A DNA stretch of 59,348 nt from CAZNDN01 sp964571815 (GCA_964571815.1 CAZNDN010000008.1:1-59348); one strand, 5' to 3'; numbered from the stretch's first letter, positions 36,182 through 45,271 are shown. Notes: generated by a model not told the origin, from the letters alone. Program-made: numbers and translations.

Positions 36182-37108
36182 CTACTGACCCGATAGCGCC
36201 TGCTCGGCCTGTCGCAGGAGTTCGCGGGCGATAGCACGCTCGTTATGCGCTTCAGCCGATTTCTTCGATTTCTTCAGTTGTTCGTATTCCCCATAGTGCT
36301 CCTGCGCCTTCCGCGCCAGCGTAAGGGCTGTTGGATTGTCGAGCGTGTCGCATTGTCGGTGAACCTGCCGCAGTCGAAGCTCAAAATCGGCGTCTGTTTG
36401 CCGTCCCGCGCCGCCGCGAAGTTCTTCGATCGCCTCGTACACCGAAAGCGCCAACCCGAGGGCCTCTTCATCGTCTCCCCCGGCAAGCTTCGCCTCGGCG
36501 CGTTCCTGTTCGGCAAGGGTCGAGTCCAGCAATTCCAAGTCAGCGCGACCATCATTGTTGAATGCGCCGGAAAGCGAATCCAGGGCGGTACGGTTTCGAG
36601 AAATCAGGGCGGAAGCACTCCTGCCTCGCTTCAGAGCGACCTTCTGCTTTCGCATCTCGGCGAGGAGTTCGTTCAACCCCGACAAAACACTCGCAATTTG
36701 CCGACAGTACAAATCAACACTGGATACAACACAATTGGGACACCCTTCGCCGGAAGCGCTTCCCGATTCAATGTCCTTCACGATCTTCTCACCCATTCGC
36801 TTGAGCCTGTCGATACGGTTCATGAGCGAAGTTTCACGCGTCGAAACCGTTTGAAGAAACGACTCAACATCCGTTTGGCCCCTTCCGCCGGAAATCCCCG
36901 TCCGCTGGAACGCTTTCAGCCTCCGAACGCCGGCCGACAATTCGCTCTGAAGCCGCTCGCAGCGCTGAAGCCGATGTTCGCAACCGCGGTGCTTCTGCCT
37001 GACACGGCTCCAGGTAGCACCGTGCGCCGGGGAAAGCAGCGCCGGGGCGCAGATGAGTACGAGAGAGAACAGCTTCTTTTTCTTCACGGCTTCATACCTC
37101 TCTCTCAT
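36182..37108 (-). CDS. Exported coiled-coil protein with Cys motifs (308 aa)
   Basis: The ATG at 37108 overlaps the FISUMP stop (ATGA). An in-frame GTG at 37087 behind AGAGAGG would start exactly at the signal peptide KKKKLFSLVLICAPALLSPA, so either start is possible. The mature protein is nearly all helical, with heptad-like Leu/Ala spacing, and contains CEHRLQRCERLQ and CPNCVVSSVDLYC. The Cys residues suggest metal binding or disulfides in the periplasm. No family is recognised. Its place between the FISUMP and barrel genes suggests a periplasmic adaptor; that is inference. Confidence 0.65.
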   Translation of the reverse strand: MRERYEAVKKKKLFSLVLICAPALLSPAHGATWSRVRQKHRGCEHRLQRCERLQSELSAGVRRLKAFQRTGISGGRGQTDVESFLQTVSTRETSLMNRIDRLKRMGEKIVKDIESGSASGEGCPNCVVSSVDLYCRQIASVLSGLNELLAEMRKQKVALKRGRSASALISRNRTALDSLSGAFNNDGRADLELLDSTLAEQERAEAKLAGGDDEEALGLALSVYEAIEELRGGAGRQTDADFELRLRQVHRQCDTLDNPTALTLARKAQEHYGEYEQLKKSKKSAEAHNERAIARELLRQAEQALSGQ

Positions 37109-38601
37109 TTGAATACCGAAAACCTCCGGTGGGCAAGCAGGCTGCCGTGGTGCGCCTGAAGTACATACACCCCCTGCGACAGCGCCTGCCATGCCTTTGT
37201 TGCCTCGACCAATGAGAATACCCGCTCATCGGGCGAAACTGTCCGGGAATACACGAGTCTGCCCCGGAGGTCCCTGACGCTTACCTGTCGGAGCAGTCCG
37301 TGACTCTCTCCGAATTCGACTACGGGTACGCCTTCCTTTCCGCCACGGAACCGTACCACGGCTTCCGCCGAACGGGAGGGCAGATCACGGATCGGCAGCG
37401 GCCCGTTGATAGTGATGTTGGAAAAACGATAGCCGCCCTTGCTCAGTGTGGTGTCACCTTCCAGGGCGACCATGCGCAGCGTGGGGATTCCCTGGAGGTA
37501 ATCGTAGTAATAGTCCGCCTGGAAATCCATTCCGCCGCTGCAGCGTATCGACGTTACCACCCACCGGTGCTTTTCAACGAAATACTCGTAGGTGATATCG
37601 CCTGAAGTCAGGGAAAGCGCTACGGTGTCGCCGGCGCTGTCTTTGAGTTGCATGCCGCTTTCGACCATGCGTTTCAAAGGCTCGGCCGACAGCACCGGCG
37701 CCGCGAGTACCGAGAAGGCCTCAAGTACGCTTTCACAGCCCCGTTTGTCAAAGGTCGTGAATGTTGCGGTATCGATCTTGACCACCGCCGATTCGGGAGC
37801 GAAGAAGTAATACTCGCCGTCGTTTTCCATGACATTGCACGGATTCTTTTTCACAATGTGTGCATCGGCATGGTACAATGTTATGAGTCTGCACCTGGCA
37901 ATCACACGGGATACCACATACGCGGCGTCGAACTCCACATCCTTGATACACCGGAGTGAGAAACCGTATGTCTTCGGGAAGGTGTTCCAGCGTCCTATCG
38001 TGGCCTTGCTGTTACTGAGGCATCGTCGCCATGCTTTCGAGGTATCATCGGCGTATTCGGTTGACGTCCAGAAATAGGCAGTCCCGTGTTTCCATCCGAA
38101 ATACCCATCACCTTCGCTCCTGCCCGCTTCGAGGAAGTCAAATCCCGAACCGCCGCCCACGGACATTCGAGTTCCCTGATCCGTGCCCCGCCACGAGTTG
38201 GACCAGTCGGCTTCCCGCGGGGTTACCCCCAGAGCAACCTCCAGATCTTTCCACTCCTCATCCGAAGGCACGTGCCATCCCTCGGGACAGATCCCCTGTG
38301 CGCACGCTTCGCTCGACCCGTTCATGATTTCGTACCAGGTGTACAGCCTGCCGAACGTATCACAGTTTGCCGGCTCGTTTTCGTAGCAGGCCCCCCCGGC
38401 CGGTTCTCCAACGGCAGTGTTCTCGGCATTGAGATTGTCGCGCATCCAGAGCCGCCCGCCGATCTCAATGGTCCGGTATTCGTTCCCGTCGACATCGCTC
38501 ACCGTCTCCCCCGGTGTGCCTGCATGCAGTAGGGCCGATATGTTCAAGCATATCACCACAAGGGCACGCCGCGGCGTTTTCAGAGGGTTCCCTTGAGTCA
38601 T
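37105..38601 (-). CDS. Exported protein with Fib_succ_major (FISUMP) domain
   Basis: 498 residues with GGGAGG before the ATG. After a signal peptide comes the FISUMP domain: DVDGNEYRTIEIGGRLWMRDN... NAENT, CYENEPANCDTFGRLYTW, GICPEGWHVPSDEEW, ending FSLRCIKD near residue 235. The family is abundant in Fibrobacter and Bacteroidota and its function is unknown. The middle part has no known domain but many Cys. The last 80 residues look like a sorting or carbohydrate-module tail (VRDLRGRLVYSRTV, LSQGVYVLQ, RRFSVFK). It heads an operon with the coiled-coil, barrel and Trx-CcdA genes. A surface location is likely. Confidence 0.88.
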   Translation of the reverse strand: MTQGNPLKTPRRALVVICLNISALLHAGTPGETVSDVDGNEYRTIEIGGRLWMRDNLNAENTAVGEPAGGACYENEPANCDTFGRLYTWYEIMNGSSEACAQGICPEGWHVPSDEEWKDLEVALGVTPREADWSNSWRGTDQGTRMSVGGGSGFDFLEAGRSEGDGYFGWKHGTAYFWTSTEYADDTSKAWRRCLSNSKATIGRWNTFPKTYGFSLRCIKDVEFDAAYVVSRVIARCRLITLYHADAHIVKKNPCNVMENDGEYYFFAPESAVVKIDTATFTTFDKRGCESVLEAFSVLAAPVLSAEPLKRMVESGMQLKDSAGDTVALSLTSGDITYEYFVEKHRWVVTSIRCSGGMDFQADYYYDYLQGIPTLRMVALEGDTTLSKGGYRFSNITINGPLPIRDLPSRSAEAVVRFRGGKEGVPVVEFGESHGLLRQVSVRDLRGRLVYSRTVSPDERVFSLVEATKAWQALSQGVYVLQAHHGSLLAHRRFSVFK

Positions 38602-38631
38602 TGTTCCTCCCTTGTTTCCATCCTGACACCC

Positions 38632-39774
38632 CTATATCTTCGCAAGTGCCTGCCCGATGTCGTCAAGCAGAAGCTCCGTTTTTTCGATTCCGGCCGAGAG
38701 GCGCACAGTATTGTGTCGCACGCCGAAGCTGGTCCTTCGCTGCTCAGGCATATAGAGCATTGTCGTCAAGTACGGGATGCACACGAGAGATTCGGTGGCG
38801 CCCAGGCTTACCGCGTGGTAGATCGTTTTCAGGTTCGTGATGAACTTCTTTGCATCTTCCTGGGTATCACCCACATCGAACGCCATCATGCCGCCGAAAC
38901 CACGGCTCATCTGCCGTCTCGCCACGCTGTGCCCCTTGTCGTCGGGAAGCCCCGGATAGGCGATGCGCGATACTTTCTGATGACGCTGGAGGTGCCCGGC
39001 CACGGCACGTGCATTTTCCGCCATGGTGCGGGCGCGCAGATCGAATGTTTTCAATCCGCGCTCCAGGAGCGATCCCGAGTAGGCATCGAGCGTGGTTCCC
39101 AGTGCCTGACGGCTGAACCAGAGCTTCTCGTAGTCTTCCTTACTGCCGGCGACGGCACCCGCCATGAGATCGTTGTGCCCGCCAAGGGCCTTCGTTGCGC
39201 TGTGCACCACCAGGTCCGCCCCGAGGCTCAACGGGTTCTGGTGATACGGAGTGGCAAACGTATTGTCCACAACGAGACGCACCCCTGCCGCGCGTGCAAC
39301 ACGCGCGGTTTCGGCGATATCGACCACCTTGCACAAAGGATTGCTCGGGGTCTCGCAGAAGATCATGCGGGTGTTGTCCTTGATGCACTTCTCGATACTG
39401 CCGCTGTTGTCCGCGTCAAGCCAGGTAATCTCGATTCCCATTCGCTCCAGGATCAGCGACACCTTGTAGTGCGCCCCGTAGACGTCGTGGAACACGATAA
39501 GATGGTCCCCGGCGCTCAGATAGGTAAGATAGACGAGGGAACAGGCAGCCATGCCCGATGTGCATATCACGCAATCCTCGGCCTTCTCCATCACGGCGAT
39601 CTCCTTTTCGACATTTCGTACGGTCGGGTTGTCGTCGCGATGATACGTATAGCCGTCGATCTCGCCGTCGGTAATCCGGCGAAGCACCTCGAATGATTCG
39701 TAATGATAGTTCACCGCATTGACAATCGGCGTGACCATCGGTCGGTTGCCGTAGGGAGTCAACGGATCGGTCAT
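38632..39774 (-). CDS. Cys/Met metabolism PLP-dependent lyase (gamma-family)
   Basis: 380 residues. Typical markers are SGMAACSLVYLTYLSAGDHL, the VYGAHYK Tyr region, CETPSNPLCKVVDI, VVDNTFATPYHQNPL and the PLP Lys in HSATKALGGHND. The C-terminal GFGGMMAFDVG and SLGATESLVCIPYLTTM complete the family. It could be cystathionine gamma-lyase/synthase, methionine gamma-lyase or O-acetylhomoserine sulfhydrylase; sequence alone does not decide. The start overlaps the HD gene stop by 4 bp. The nearby Thi4 and Fe-S genes make a sulfur-supplying role attractive. Confidence 0.88.
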   Translation of the reverse strand: MTDPLTPYGNRPMVTPIVNAVNYHYESFEVLRRITDGEIDGYTYHRDDNPTVRNVEKEIAVMEKAEDCVICTSGMAACSLVYLTYLSAGDHLIVFHDVYGAHYKVSLILERMGIEITWLDADNSGSIEKCIKDNTRMIFCETPSNPLCKVVDIAETARVARAAGVRLVVDNTFATPYHQNPLSLGADLVVHSATKALGGHNDLMAGAVAGSKEDYEKLWFSRQALGTTLDAYSGSLLERGLKTFDLRARTMAENARAVAGHLQRHQKVSRIAYPGLPDDKGHSVARRQMSRGFGGMMAFDVGDTQEDAKKFITNLKTIYHAVSLGATESLVCIPYLTTMLYMPEQRRTSFGVRHNTVRLSAGIEKTELLLDDIGQALAKI

Positions 39775-40586
39775 CGTTGCAGGTTCCTCTCAAGATACGC
39801 TCGCGCGGTGCGATAGGCCCCGTCGGCCTTCTCGGAAGGAGCCATCGAGGCATGAATCTTCTCCAGGTAGTTACGCTTCTTTATTACGGCAAAAGAGTAA
39901 TTCATGTTGATATCAAATACCCACGCCATCTGTAAGACCTTAAAATCGCTCAGGGTGCGCATGTGGGACACACGGGCTATTCGCCCTTCGGTGATGTCCC
40001 GGTACACTGCATCCGAGATTTCCGGTGTGTCGGGAAGATCGAGTTCCAGCGCACGGTTGCGCTTGCCGTTGCCGCTGAGATAATACCCGGTAACCACGTG
40101 GAGAATGTCGATCTTGTCCGCGTCCCGCAGCAGTTGCAGCAGAAACAGGAACGAGCGATGTCGACTTTGAGGAAGGCGCGGGACATTGTGGTAGGCGACG
40201 GCATTGATGATTAGATTCGCCGCGCTACTCTGGAGGCCGTCCAGGAATCCTTGTGCCACGATCTCCTCGGCTCCCAGACGGGCGTGGTTGACCGATTTGC
40301 CGTCCACGAACGTTCCGTACTCCGTGTATTGCCTGAATCGGCCGATATCGTGCAGATACCCGGTGGCTTCGGCCAGCCTGCACTGCGAAGGGCTGAGGTT
40401 GAGGTCGCGGGCAATGCGCACCGTCTCCACCGCGACCCGCTCGGTGTGCCTCCTTTTCAAGAGGACGGCCGCATTCGTTTCCTTGTCTCGTCCATGAAAG
40501 CGGTCGATATATGCCGCAACATTCGACCTGATTTGCCGAAGGGATTCGTCCGCGATACCGTCCATACCCTCAATTGCCGCCCGCAC
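39771..40586 (-). CDS. HD-domain phosphohydrolase
   Basis: 271 residues from a GTG at 40586; an ATG at 40565 is the alternative. Metal residues are visible in order: His in KRRHTERV, His-Asp in GYLHDIGRF, His in NHARLGAEE, His in AVAYHN and Asp in LLRDADKID. This is the pattern of small HD hydrolases acting on nucleotides or phospho-substrates. It lies directly after a DUF5320 gene and is translationally coupled to the PLP enzyme. The substrate is unknown. Confidence 0.85.
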   Translation of the reverse strand: MRAAIEGMDGIADESLRQIRSNVAAYIDRFHGRDKETNAAVLLKRRHTERVAVETVRIARDLNLSPSQCRLAEATGYLHDIGRFRQYTEYGTFVDGKSVNHARLGAEEIVAQGFLDGLQSSAANLIINAVAYHNVPRLPQSRHRSFLFLLQLLRDADKIDILHVVTGYYLSGNGKRNRALELDLPDTPEISDAVYRDITEGRIARVSHMRTLSDFKVLQMAWVFDINMNYSFAVIKKRNYLEKIHASMAPSEKADGAYRTARAYLERNLQR

Positions 40587-40886
40587 CTACTCCGTCCTCC
40601 GCTGCACGTCGCTGGTTTCGTCAACCACCGTATACTTTGCGTCGACAACCCGTCGATCATCGGCGCGTCGACTCGTCAGGAACTTCCTGCTTATGGACCG
40701 CAGCAGCCCGTGTGGGTTTGCGGCATCCCGAATGAGCGCACCGGCAAGCGGGACCAGCGCGCCGACAAAGCCCATTCGTCGATACCCGAAACCGCGTCCT
40801 ACTCCGAATAGTCCTCTGCACCACCCCCGACCTCTTCCGGTATTGGGGCCCATTCCGAATGGTCCTGTTCCGTCTCCACGTGGCAT
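40587..40886 (-). CDS. DUF5320 family protein (99 aa)
   Basis: GGGAGG precedes the ATG. The N-terminus MPRGDGTGPFGMGPNTGRG and GWCRG match the DUF5320 signature (MPxGDGTGPxGMGPxTGRGxGxC). The later part is basic and not conserved. Function unknown; the family is found in anaerobes beside NifX-like proteins and 4Fe-4S ATPases. This is the first of several copies in the window (others at 47814-48560 and 48583-48810). Confidence 0.85.
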   Translation of the reverse strand: MPRGDGTGPFGMGPNTGRGRGWCRGLFGVGRGFGYRRMGFVGALVPLAGALIRDAANPHGLLRSISRKFLTSRRADDRRVVDAKYTVVDETSDVQRRTE

Positions 40887-40959
40887 ACAGACCTCCCTCG
40901 TGAATCAACAACTGCTCATATATCCTCCGGCCACGCCTCGGCGCTTCGCACTCGCGGCC

Positions 40960-41160
40960 TCACTGATTTCTCAGCCTCTCCTCTATCGAGCCGTCGGGAA
41001 GCATACAGTCCGGGTGCGGTATCCCCTTTGCCTCCATTTCATAACGCACACAGGTATTCCATTCACCAAGGCAATACGCATCTTTCCATCGTGTATCGAG
41101 CAACCCTCCGTCACAATAACGCTTGATCGGGCATACGTGATACCACCTGCAGTGTTCCAT
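40960..41160 (-). CDS. Small Cys-rich conserved protein (66 aa)
   Basis: It starts MEHCRWYHVCPIKRY and continues CDGGLLDTRWKDAYCLG, NTCVRYEME, ending HPDCMLPDGSIEERL. The spacing of Cys residues and the HPD-MLPDG tail match small proteins I have seen in anaerobes, but no function is known to me. Cys residues suggest Fe-S or zinc binding. It lies 17 bp after thi4, so it is probably cotranscribed. GAGG is close to the ATG. Confidence 0.7.
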   Translation of the reverse strand: MEHCRWYHVCPIKRYCDGGLLDTRWKDAYCLGEWNTCVRYEMEAKGIPHPDCMLPDGSIEERLRNQ

Positions 41161-41177
41161 TGCCTCACAGCTTCAGT

Positions 41178-41948
41178 TCAGCCGAGTCGCTTTCCGATCT
41201 CCCCGGCGCATTTCTTGCCCGACAGCAGCATGCCGCTGAATATCGCTCCCATCCGGTAGCCGGCGTGCACCGCATTGGCGGCCATGCCTGCTACAAACAG
41301 ACCCGGATAGAGTTCACGGGTATACTCCGAGAGCTGGTGTTCGCCTTTTTCGGCCCACATCGAGCGTTCCCCCGGGACGGTAAGCCCGGTGTCCGGATTC
41401 TTTCGTGCAAGAATCGCAGCGACCGAAGCTTCGTGCCCCGTTGCATCAATCACGTAGCGAGCCGCCAGAGCCAGGGGGTCGACATGCAGGCCCGCCCGGC
41501 ATATCGCCGTACCGTTGATCACGACACCCCGCACGCGCTCTTCGTCCATCATCACATCCTCAACCTCGACGGCAGTAACCACTTGTGCCCCCGCCTCTAT
41601 GGCTCCGATACCGAGCCGTGCGGGCAGTTCTACCGAGTTGACCACATGAAGTCCCTCGATCGTGCTCTCGCGGTGGCCGACCTTGAATTCGTCCAGAATG
41701 CCGAGAGCCTCACCGTCCACGACGATTTGCGGGTGACCCATACCTCCGCCCCACGTGCCGCCGCCGAAGGAGAGGTGGCGCTCCAGTACCGCCACTCTCA
41801 CCCGCGCATCGGCCAGGTATTTTGCGGCGGTGAGGCCGCTGGGCCCTCCGCCGACAATAATTACGTCAAGCTCCAGCAACGATTTCCAGAAGTCGTGTGA
41901 TGCATCCAGAATGGCGGTAGTGATTCCCTGCTCCAGTTTCCCCGACAT
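41178..41948 (-). CDS. thi4: Thi4-type thiazole synthase (sulfide-dependent form)
   Basis: 256 residues from the ATG at 41948 (AAGGAG 12 nt upstream); the frame extends to a GTG at 42029 that overlaps the methyltransferase stop, so a longer product is possible. The FAD/NAD motif is VIIVGGGPSGLTAAKYLA, with ERHLSFGGGTWGGGMG. At the position of the sulfur-donating Cys of yeast Thi4 (CMDP) this protein has His in GLHVDPLALAA. It should therefore use free sulfide with iron rather than sacrifice its own Cys, as archaeal enzymes do. It makes the thiazole part of thiamine in an anaerobic, sulfide-rich setting. Confidence 0.9.
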   Translation of the reverse strand: MSGKLEQGITTAILDASHDFWKSLLELDVIIVGGGPSGLTAAKYLADARVRVAVLERHLSFGGGTWGGGMGHPQIVVDGEALGILDEFKVGHRESTIEGLHVVNSVELPARLGIGAIEAGAQVVTAVEVEDVMMDEERVRGVVINGTAICRAGLHVDPLALAARYVIDATGHEASVAAILARKNPDTGLTVPGERSMWAEKGEHQLSEYTRELYPGLFVAGMAANAVHAGYRMGAIFSGMLLSGKKCAGEIGKRLG

Positions 41949-42025
41949 AGCGTTCTCGTTCTCCTTTGCATTCCTTGACATGCGGTGAAAAATGTTCGGT
42001 CCCGTCGTCCCTCGCGCCGGGTTCA

Positions 42026-42652
42026 TCACGGTGCGACTGCCCGCAGGACCGCAAAAGCGCCTTTGCCGTGTCCGGGCTGTGCTCGTTGCCGCCCGGCAAT
42101 GAGGGCCGGATCCGAGAAAAGCGTCTGCCGAAAACCAAAATCGACAAATCCCGCCTTCCCGAGTATTTTGACTACTTCATCCACGGAAAAGAAGCGTGCA
42201 CCTCTATAGAATACGTTGTGCCCCTTCATTGCCTCGTAGCGTCTCCCAAGGAAGCTCTCCCGGTCAACAAGCCCAATGATCAACAATCCGCCGGGGACCA
42301 GGACACGATGTATCTCCCTGCAGCAGCGAACGGGGTCCGTCACGAAGCAGATTGTCGTTACCAGGAGCGCACAATCAAACCTGCCCGAGCGGTACGGAAG
42401 AGCTTCACCTCTGCCCCGTATCGCCCGCACTCCTCTCCTTCGTGCAATTTCGAGCATGTGAGTCGACGGTTCCACACCGTCCCGGATTCCCAGTGGGGCT
42501 GCAAACCGACCGCTGCCCACTCCTACCTCCATGCCCCTGCACTTCGGAGGAAGAAAAATACGAACTGCCTCCAATTCGGATTCGTACGCAGCGCTGTTTC
42601 TCTCGAACCATGTTTCGTAGCGCTGCGTATGCTCATCGAATACGCGATGCAT
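42026..42652 (-). CDS. Class I SAM-dependent methyltransferase
   Basis: 208 residues from the ATG at 42652 (GAGGGTGGG upstream). Motif I is GMEVGVGSGRFAAPLG, then the acidic residue in VEPSTHMLEIARRRG. The typical later motifs are FDCALLVTTICFVTD and EIHRVLVPGGLLIIGLVD. It resembles UbiE/Methyltransf_11 enzymes. The substrate is unknown. It lies between thi4 and a J-domain gene with little spacing, so it is part of the operon. Confidence 0.88.
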   Translation of the reverse strand: MHRVFDEHTQRYETWFERNSAAYESELEAVRIFLPPKCRGMEVGVGSGRFAAPLGIRDGVEPSTHMLEIARRRGVRAIRGRGEALPYRSGRFDCALLVTTICFVTDPVRCCREIHRVLVPGGLLIIGLVDRESFLGRRYEAMKGHNVFYRGARFFSVDEVVKILGKAGFVDFGFRQTLFSDPALIAGRQRAQPGHGKGAFAVLRAVAP

Positions 42653-42666
42653 CCCACCCTCGCTTC

Positions 42667-43011
42667 TCAATCTTCTCGCTTTCCCGGCTGCATGGGGCCC
42701 CACATGAAATCATTGCCGAATCGATCCCACCACAGTTCGTTGTCCGACTGGTACCGCTTGACGCTCTCTCTCGAAAACGATATTCTGTACTCACGGCAAT
42801 AGCCCCTGATTTTCTCGTAGGCCTCGATAATCCGCCTCGCTTCATCGCCGCCGGCGGTATCCCCGGTAGTTCGCGACTTGTCCGGATGGGCCCGGCGGAT
42901 GAGATGGTGGAATTGCTTCTTGATTTCGTCCATGGTGGCTTCCTGGCCGATTCCCAGAACGTTTCGTGCCTCGCACAGCTCTTCGTACCTGTCCACTTTC
43001 TTTTCTTTCAT
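42667..43011 (-). CDS. J-domain (DnaJ-like) protein
   Basis: 114 residues. The J-domain includes YEELCEARNVLGIGQEATMDEIKKQFHHL and the diagnostic HPD in RRAHPDKSR. No G/F or zinc-finger region follows; the tail is short and aromatic (WWDRFGNDFMWG). It probably recruits Hsp70 to a specific client, perhaps an Fe-S protein of this operon. Its start overlaps the RACo-type gene stop by 4 bp. Confidence 0.88.
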   Translation of the reverse strand: MKEKKVDRYEELCEARNVLGIGQEATMDEIKKQFHHLIRRAHPDKSRTTGDTAGGDEARRIIEAYEKIRGYCREYRISFSRESVKRYQSDNELWWDRFGNDFMWGPMQPGKRED

Positions 43012-44894
43012 GCCGAGTTTCCCGGCTTGTCGACTTCCGGTAACGTGTTATCGATCTCAGGAAACATCATCGCCATACCGAATTCCATGCTGAACTGTTG
43101 GTCCAGCGAAAGGTCGACATGCACGGTTTTCTTCCGCAGCTCTTCGGCGTAGGCTCTTTCATCGACGGAGCGAAGAGCGGCACCGGCGCCCGCCAGCGCG
43201 GCGTTTCCTACCGTCCTTACTTTCGATGGGGCGACGGGAGGCAGGAGGCCGATAGTAAGTGCGCTGCTTGTGCTGATGAAGCTGCCGAATGCGCCGGCAA
43301 GGAGAATGGCCTCCAGGTCCTCCGGAGCAAGCTCGGCGCGTTTCAGGAGGATGGTGATACCGGCACGGATTGCCCCGAAAGCGAGCTGCAACTGCCTGAT
43401 ATCGGCCTGGCGAAGCAGCACCGGGGCGTCGATGCCGCTTTCATCGGTGGAGGCAAGCATGAACGCAAACCGCCCCTCCTCCTCTGAGACAATCCTTCTC
43501 CTGATCGCTTCGCTTACCGCGGCCGGGACCTCTTCAGGTCCCAGAATTCGGCCCCTCATATCAAGGATCCCGCGCCGCCTGAGCTGCGCAGCCGCGTCGA
43601 TGAGCCCGCTGCCGCAGATACCGACGGGTGCGGTATTGCCCACGACTTCGCAGTAGACGTCATCACCGATAACTACCTTCTCAACAGCACCGTGGCCTCC
43701 CCGCATCCCCTGGCTGATACGGGCCCCTTCGAAGGCAGGGCCGGCAGCCGTGGAGGCCGCCAGTATTGTGCTGTCGCGTGCGAGCACGATCTCGCCGTTT
43801 GTGCCGATGTCGATCAGCAGGACGGGGCGTTCCCACCGGTCGATACGGCAGGAGACCATGCAGGCGAGAGTGTCTCCGCCCACAAACCCGCCGATCTGGC
43901 CGTACACGACCATTTCGGCGAACGGGTGCGCTTTCAGACCGGCGGAGGCGGCAGGAAGCCGCTGGGAGGTGTCGAACACGGGAGCGAAAGGCAGTACGCC
44001 CAGGGCCGAGGGGTCGAAGCCGCAGAGTATCTGCTGCATCGTGGTATTGCCGGCCGCAACGATTTCGTAGATTCGCTCTCGTGAGATCGATCCTTTGCCT
44101 GCGAGTTGGTCCAGCAGGCGGTTCATGGCGGCTACCACCGTTTTCCGGAGCTGCGACAGCATATCCACATCTTCCCGGATACACCCTATTCGCGACAGCA
44201 CATCGTCGCCGAACGAACACTGCGGGTTGATGCAGCAGGCGGTGGCCGTTTCGACGCCGGTGGTGAGGTCAACGAGTGAAGCGGCGATTGTCGTGGTCCC
44301 GACATCGAAGGCCACGCCGTAGAGTTTGTCGGCGGTGTCGCCTTTCTCCAGCGCAATCAGCGTGTTGTGAGAGACAACGGCTGTGCCGCGCCATTGATTG
44401 TCCCTGAGGAAGCGGGGAAGGGAGGCCAGAACTTCGGCCGGTACGCTGCAATCGCCGATTGCCGCGCGCAGGCGCGCCAGGTCCGATTCAGGACAGTCGC
44501 GGTCGGGTGGACGAGTTTCAAAGAACACCTTGCGCACGGCGGGCCTGAGGACGGTTTCCCTGTTGTCGCCGGATGTGAGTATCTTGTGGGGCTTTTCCGC
44601 AAGCGACTCGGCGGGAATGTCAACGGTGACGTCCCCGGCAACAAGGGTTTGACACGCCAGCCGGTAGCCCTCCTGTATTGCCGCCGGGCTTAGGGCGGCC
44701 CTGTCGGTATCGGTAGGGGGGAGTTCACCTTCCACGATACGAACCTTGCATTTGCCGCATGTTCCGGAACCACCGCAGGGGGTAGTCAACGTCAGGCCTG
44801 CCTGCTCCGCGGCCGTTGTCAGGGCATCGCCCGGTCGAGCATGGGCAACGGTTCGTGAGGGCAGGAAGGTGATTTCCAGTTCAGATGTCGCCAT
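43008..44894 (-). CDS. RACo-type [2Fe-2S] ASKHA ATPase (DUF4445)
   Basis: 628 residues from the ATG at 44894; the frame opens to 45065 but then overlaps the ferredoxin gene. The N-terminal ferredoxin domain has the CGGSGTCGKCKV cluster and a fourth Cys in YRLACQT. A linker and then the ASKHA domain follow: FDVGTTTIAASLVDL, DIGTNGEIVLA, GPAFEGARISQGMRGG, VGICGSGLIDA and LAGAFGSFI. Proteins of this type reductively reactivate corrinoid proteins using ATP (RACo). No corrinoid protein or corrinoid methyltransferase is visible in the window, so the target is unknown. The ferredoxin gene 11 bp upstream probably supplies electrons. Confidence 0.88.
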   Translation of the reverse strand: MATSELEITFLPSRTVAHARPGDALTTAAEQAGLTLTTPCGGSGTCGKCKVRIVEGELPPTDTDRAALSPAAIQEGYRLACQTLVAGDVTVDIPAESLAEKPHKILTSGDNRETVLRPAVRKVFFETRPPDRDCPESDLARLRAAIGDCSVPAEVLASLPRFLRDNQWRGTAVVSHNTLIALEKGDTADKLYGVAFDVGTTTIAASLVDLTTGVETATACCINPQCSFGDDVLSRIGCIREDVDMLSQLRKTVVAAMNRLLDQLAGKGSISRERIYEIVAAGNTTMQQILCGFDPSALGVLPFAPVFDTSQRLPAASAGLKAHPFAEMVVYGQIGGFVGGDTLACMVSCRIDRWERPVLLIDIGTNGEIVLARDSTILAASTAAGPAFEGARISQGMRGGHGAVEKVVIGDDVYCEVVGNTAPVGICGSGLIDAAAQLRRRGILDMRGRILGPEEVPAAVSEAIRRRIVSEEEGRFAFMLASTDESGIDAPVLLRQADIRQLQLAFGAIRAGITILLKRAELAPEDLEAILLAGAFGSFISTSSALTIGLLPPVAPSKVRTVGNAALAGAGAALRSVDERAYAEELRKKTVHVDLSLDQQFSMEFGMAMMFPEIDNTLPEVDKPGNSA

Positions 44895-44905
44895 GGGGGT
44901 GTCTC

Positions 44906-45271
44906 TCACGGAGAACTCCATTCCTTTTGAAGCGTTTCTATGCGAAGCAACGTTTGCTCCGCTATCTTCTTCCGCCCGTTGAAATGGCGTTTGAGGCGTT
45001 CCAGAAGTGCGTCGGTCATCGGGCCATCGGAGAAATGGTCGTGAGAAGCGATTTTTTTCACCCATGCCATGTTGTCCTCGACTACCGAAGGAATCCGTTC
45101 ACCATCATGCCGCACCGCTCCCACGGGGCAGACCTCATGGCATACGCCGCATCGAATACAATCGGCGTCGACAATGCAAACAGCGTGCCGGGCCGGTTCG
45201 ATCGCGCCGGCGGGACACCGTTCGTAGCAAGTCATGCACCCGGTACATTTCTCCTCATCAACCCACGGCAT
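44906..45271 (-). CDS. 2x[4Fe-4S] ferredoxin with helical tail
   Basis: 121 residues. Two clusters are seen: CTGCMTCYERCPAGAI and CIRCGVCHEVCPVGAV. The remaining 65 residues are helical (LLERLKRHFNGRKKIAEQ) and unlike plain ferredoxins. GGAGG precedes the ATG (plus-strand 45275-45284). Being directly before the RACo-type gene, it is the likely electron donor to its [2Fe-2S] domain. Confidence 0.92.
   Translation of the reverse strand: MPWVDEEKCTGCMTCYERCPAGAIEPARHAVCIVDADCIRCGVCHEVCPVGAVRHDGERIPSVVEDNMAWVKKIASHDHFSDGPMTDALLERLKRHFNGRKKIAEQTLLRIETLQKEWSSP

Noticed and set aside
36182..37192. A longer coiled-coil protein starting at 37192
   Set aside because: The extension overlaps the 3' end of the FISUMP gene and pushes the signal peptide inward; the ATGA start at 37108 fits better.
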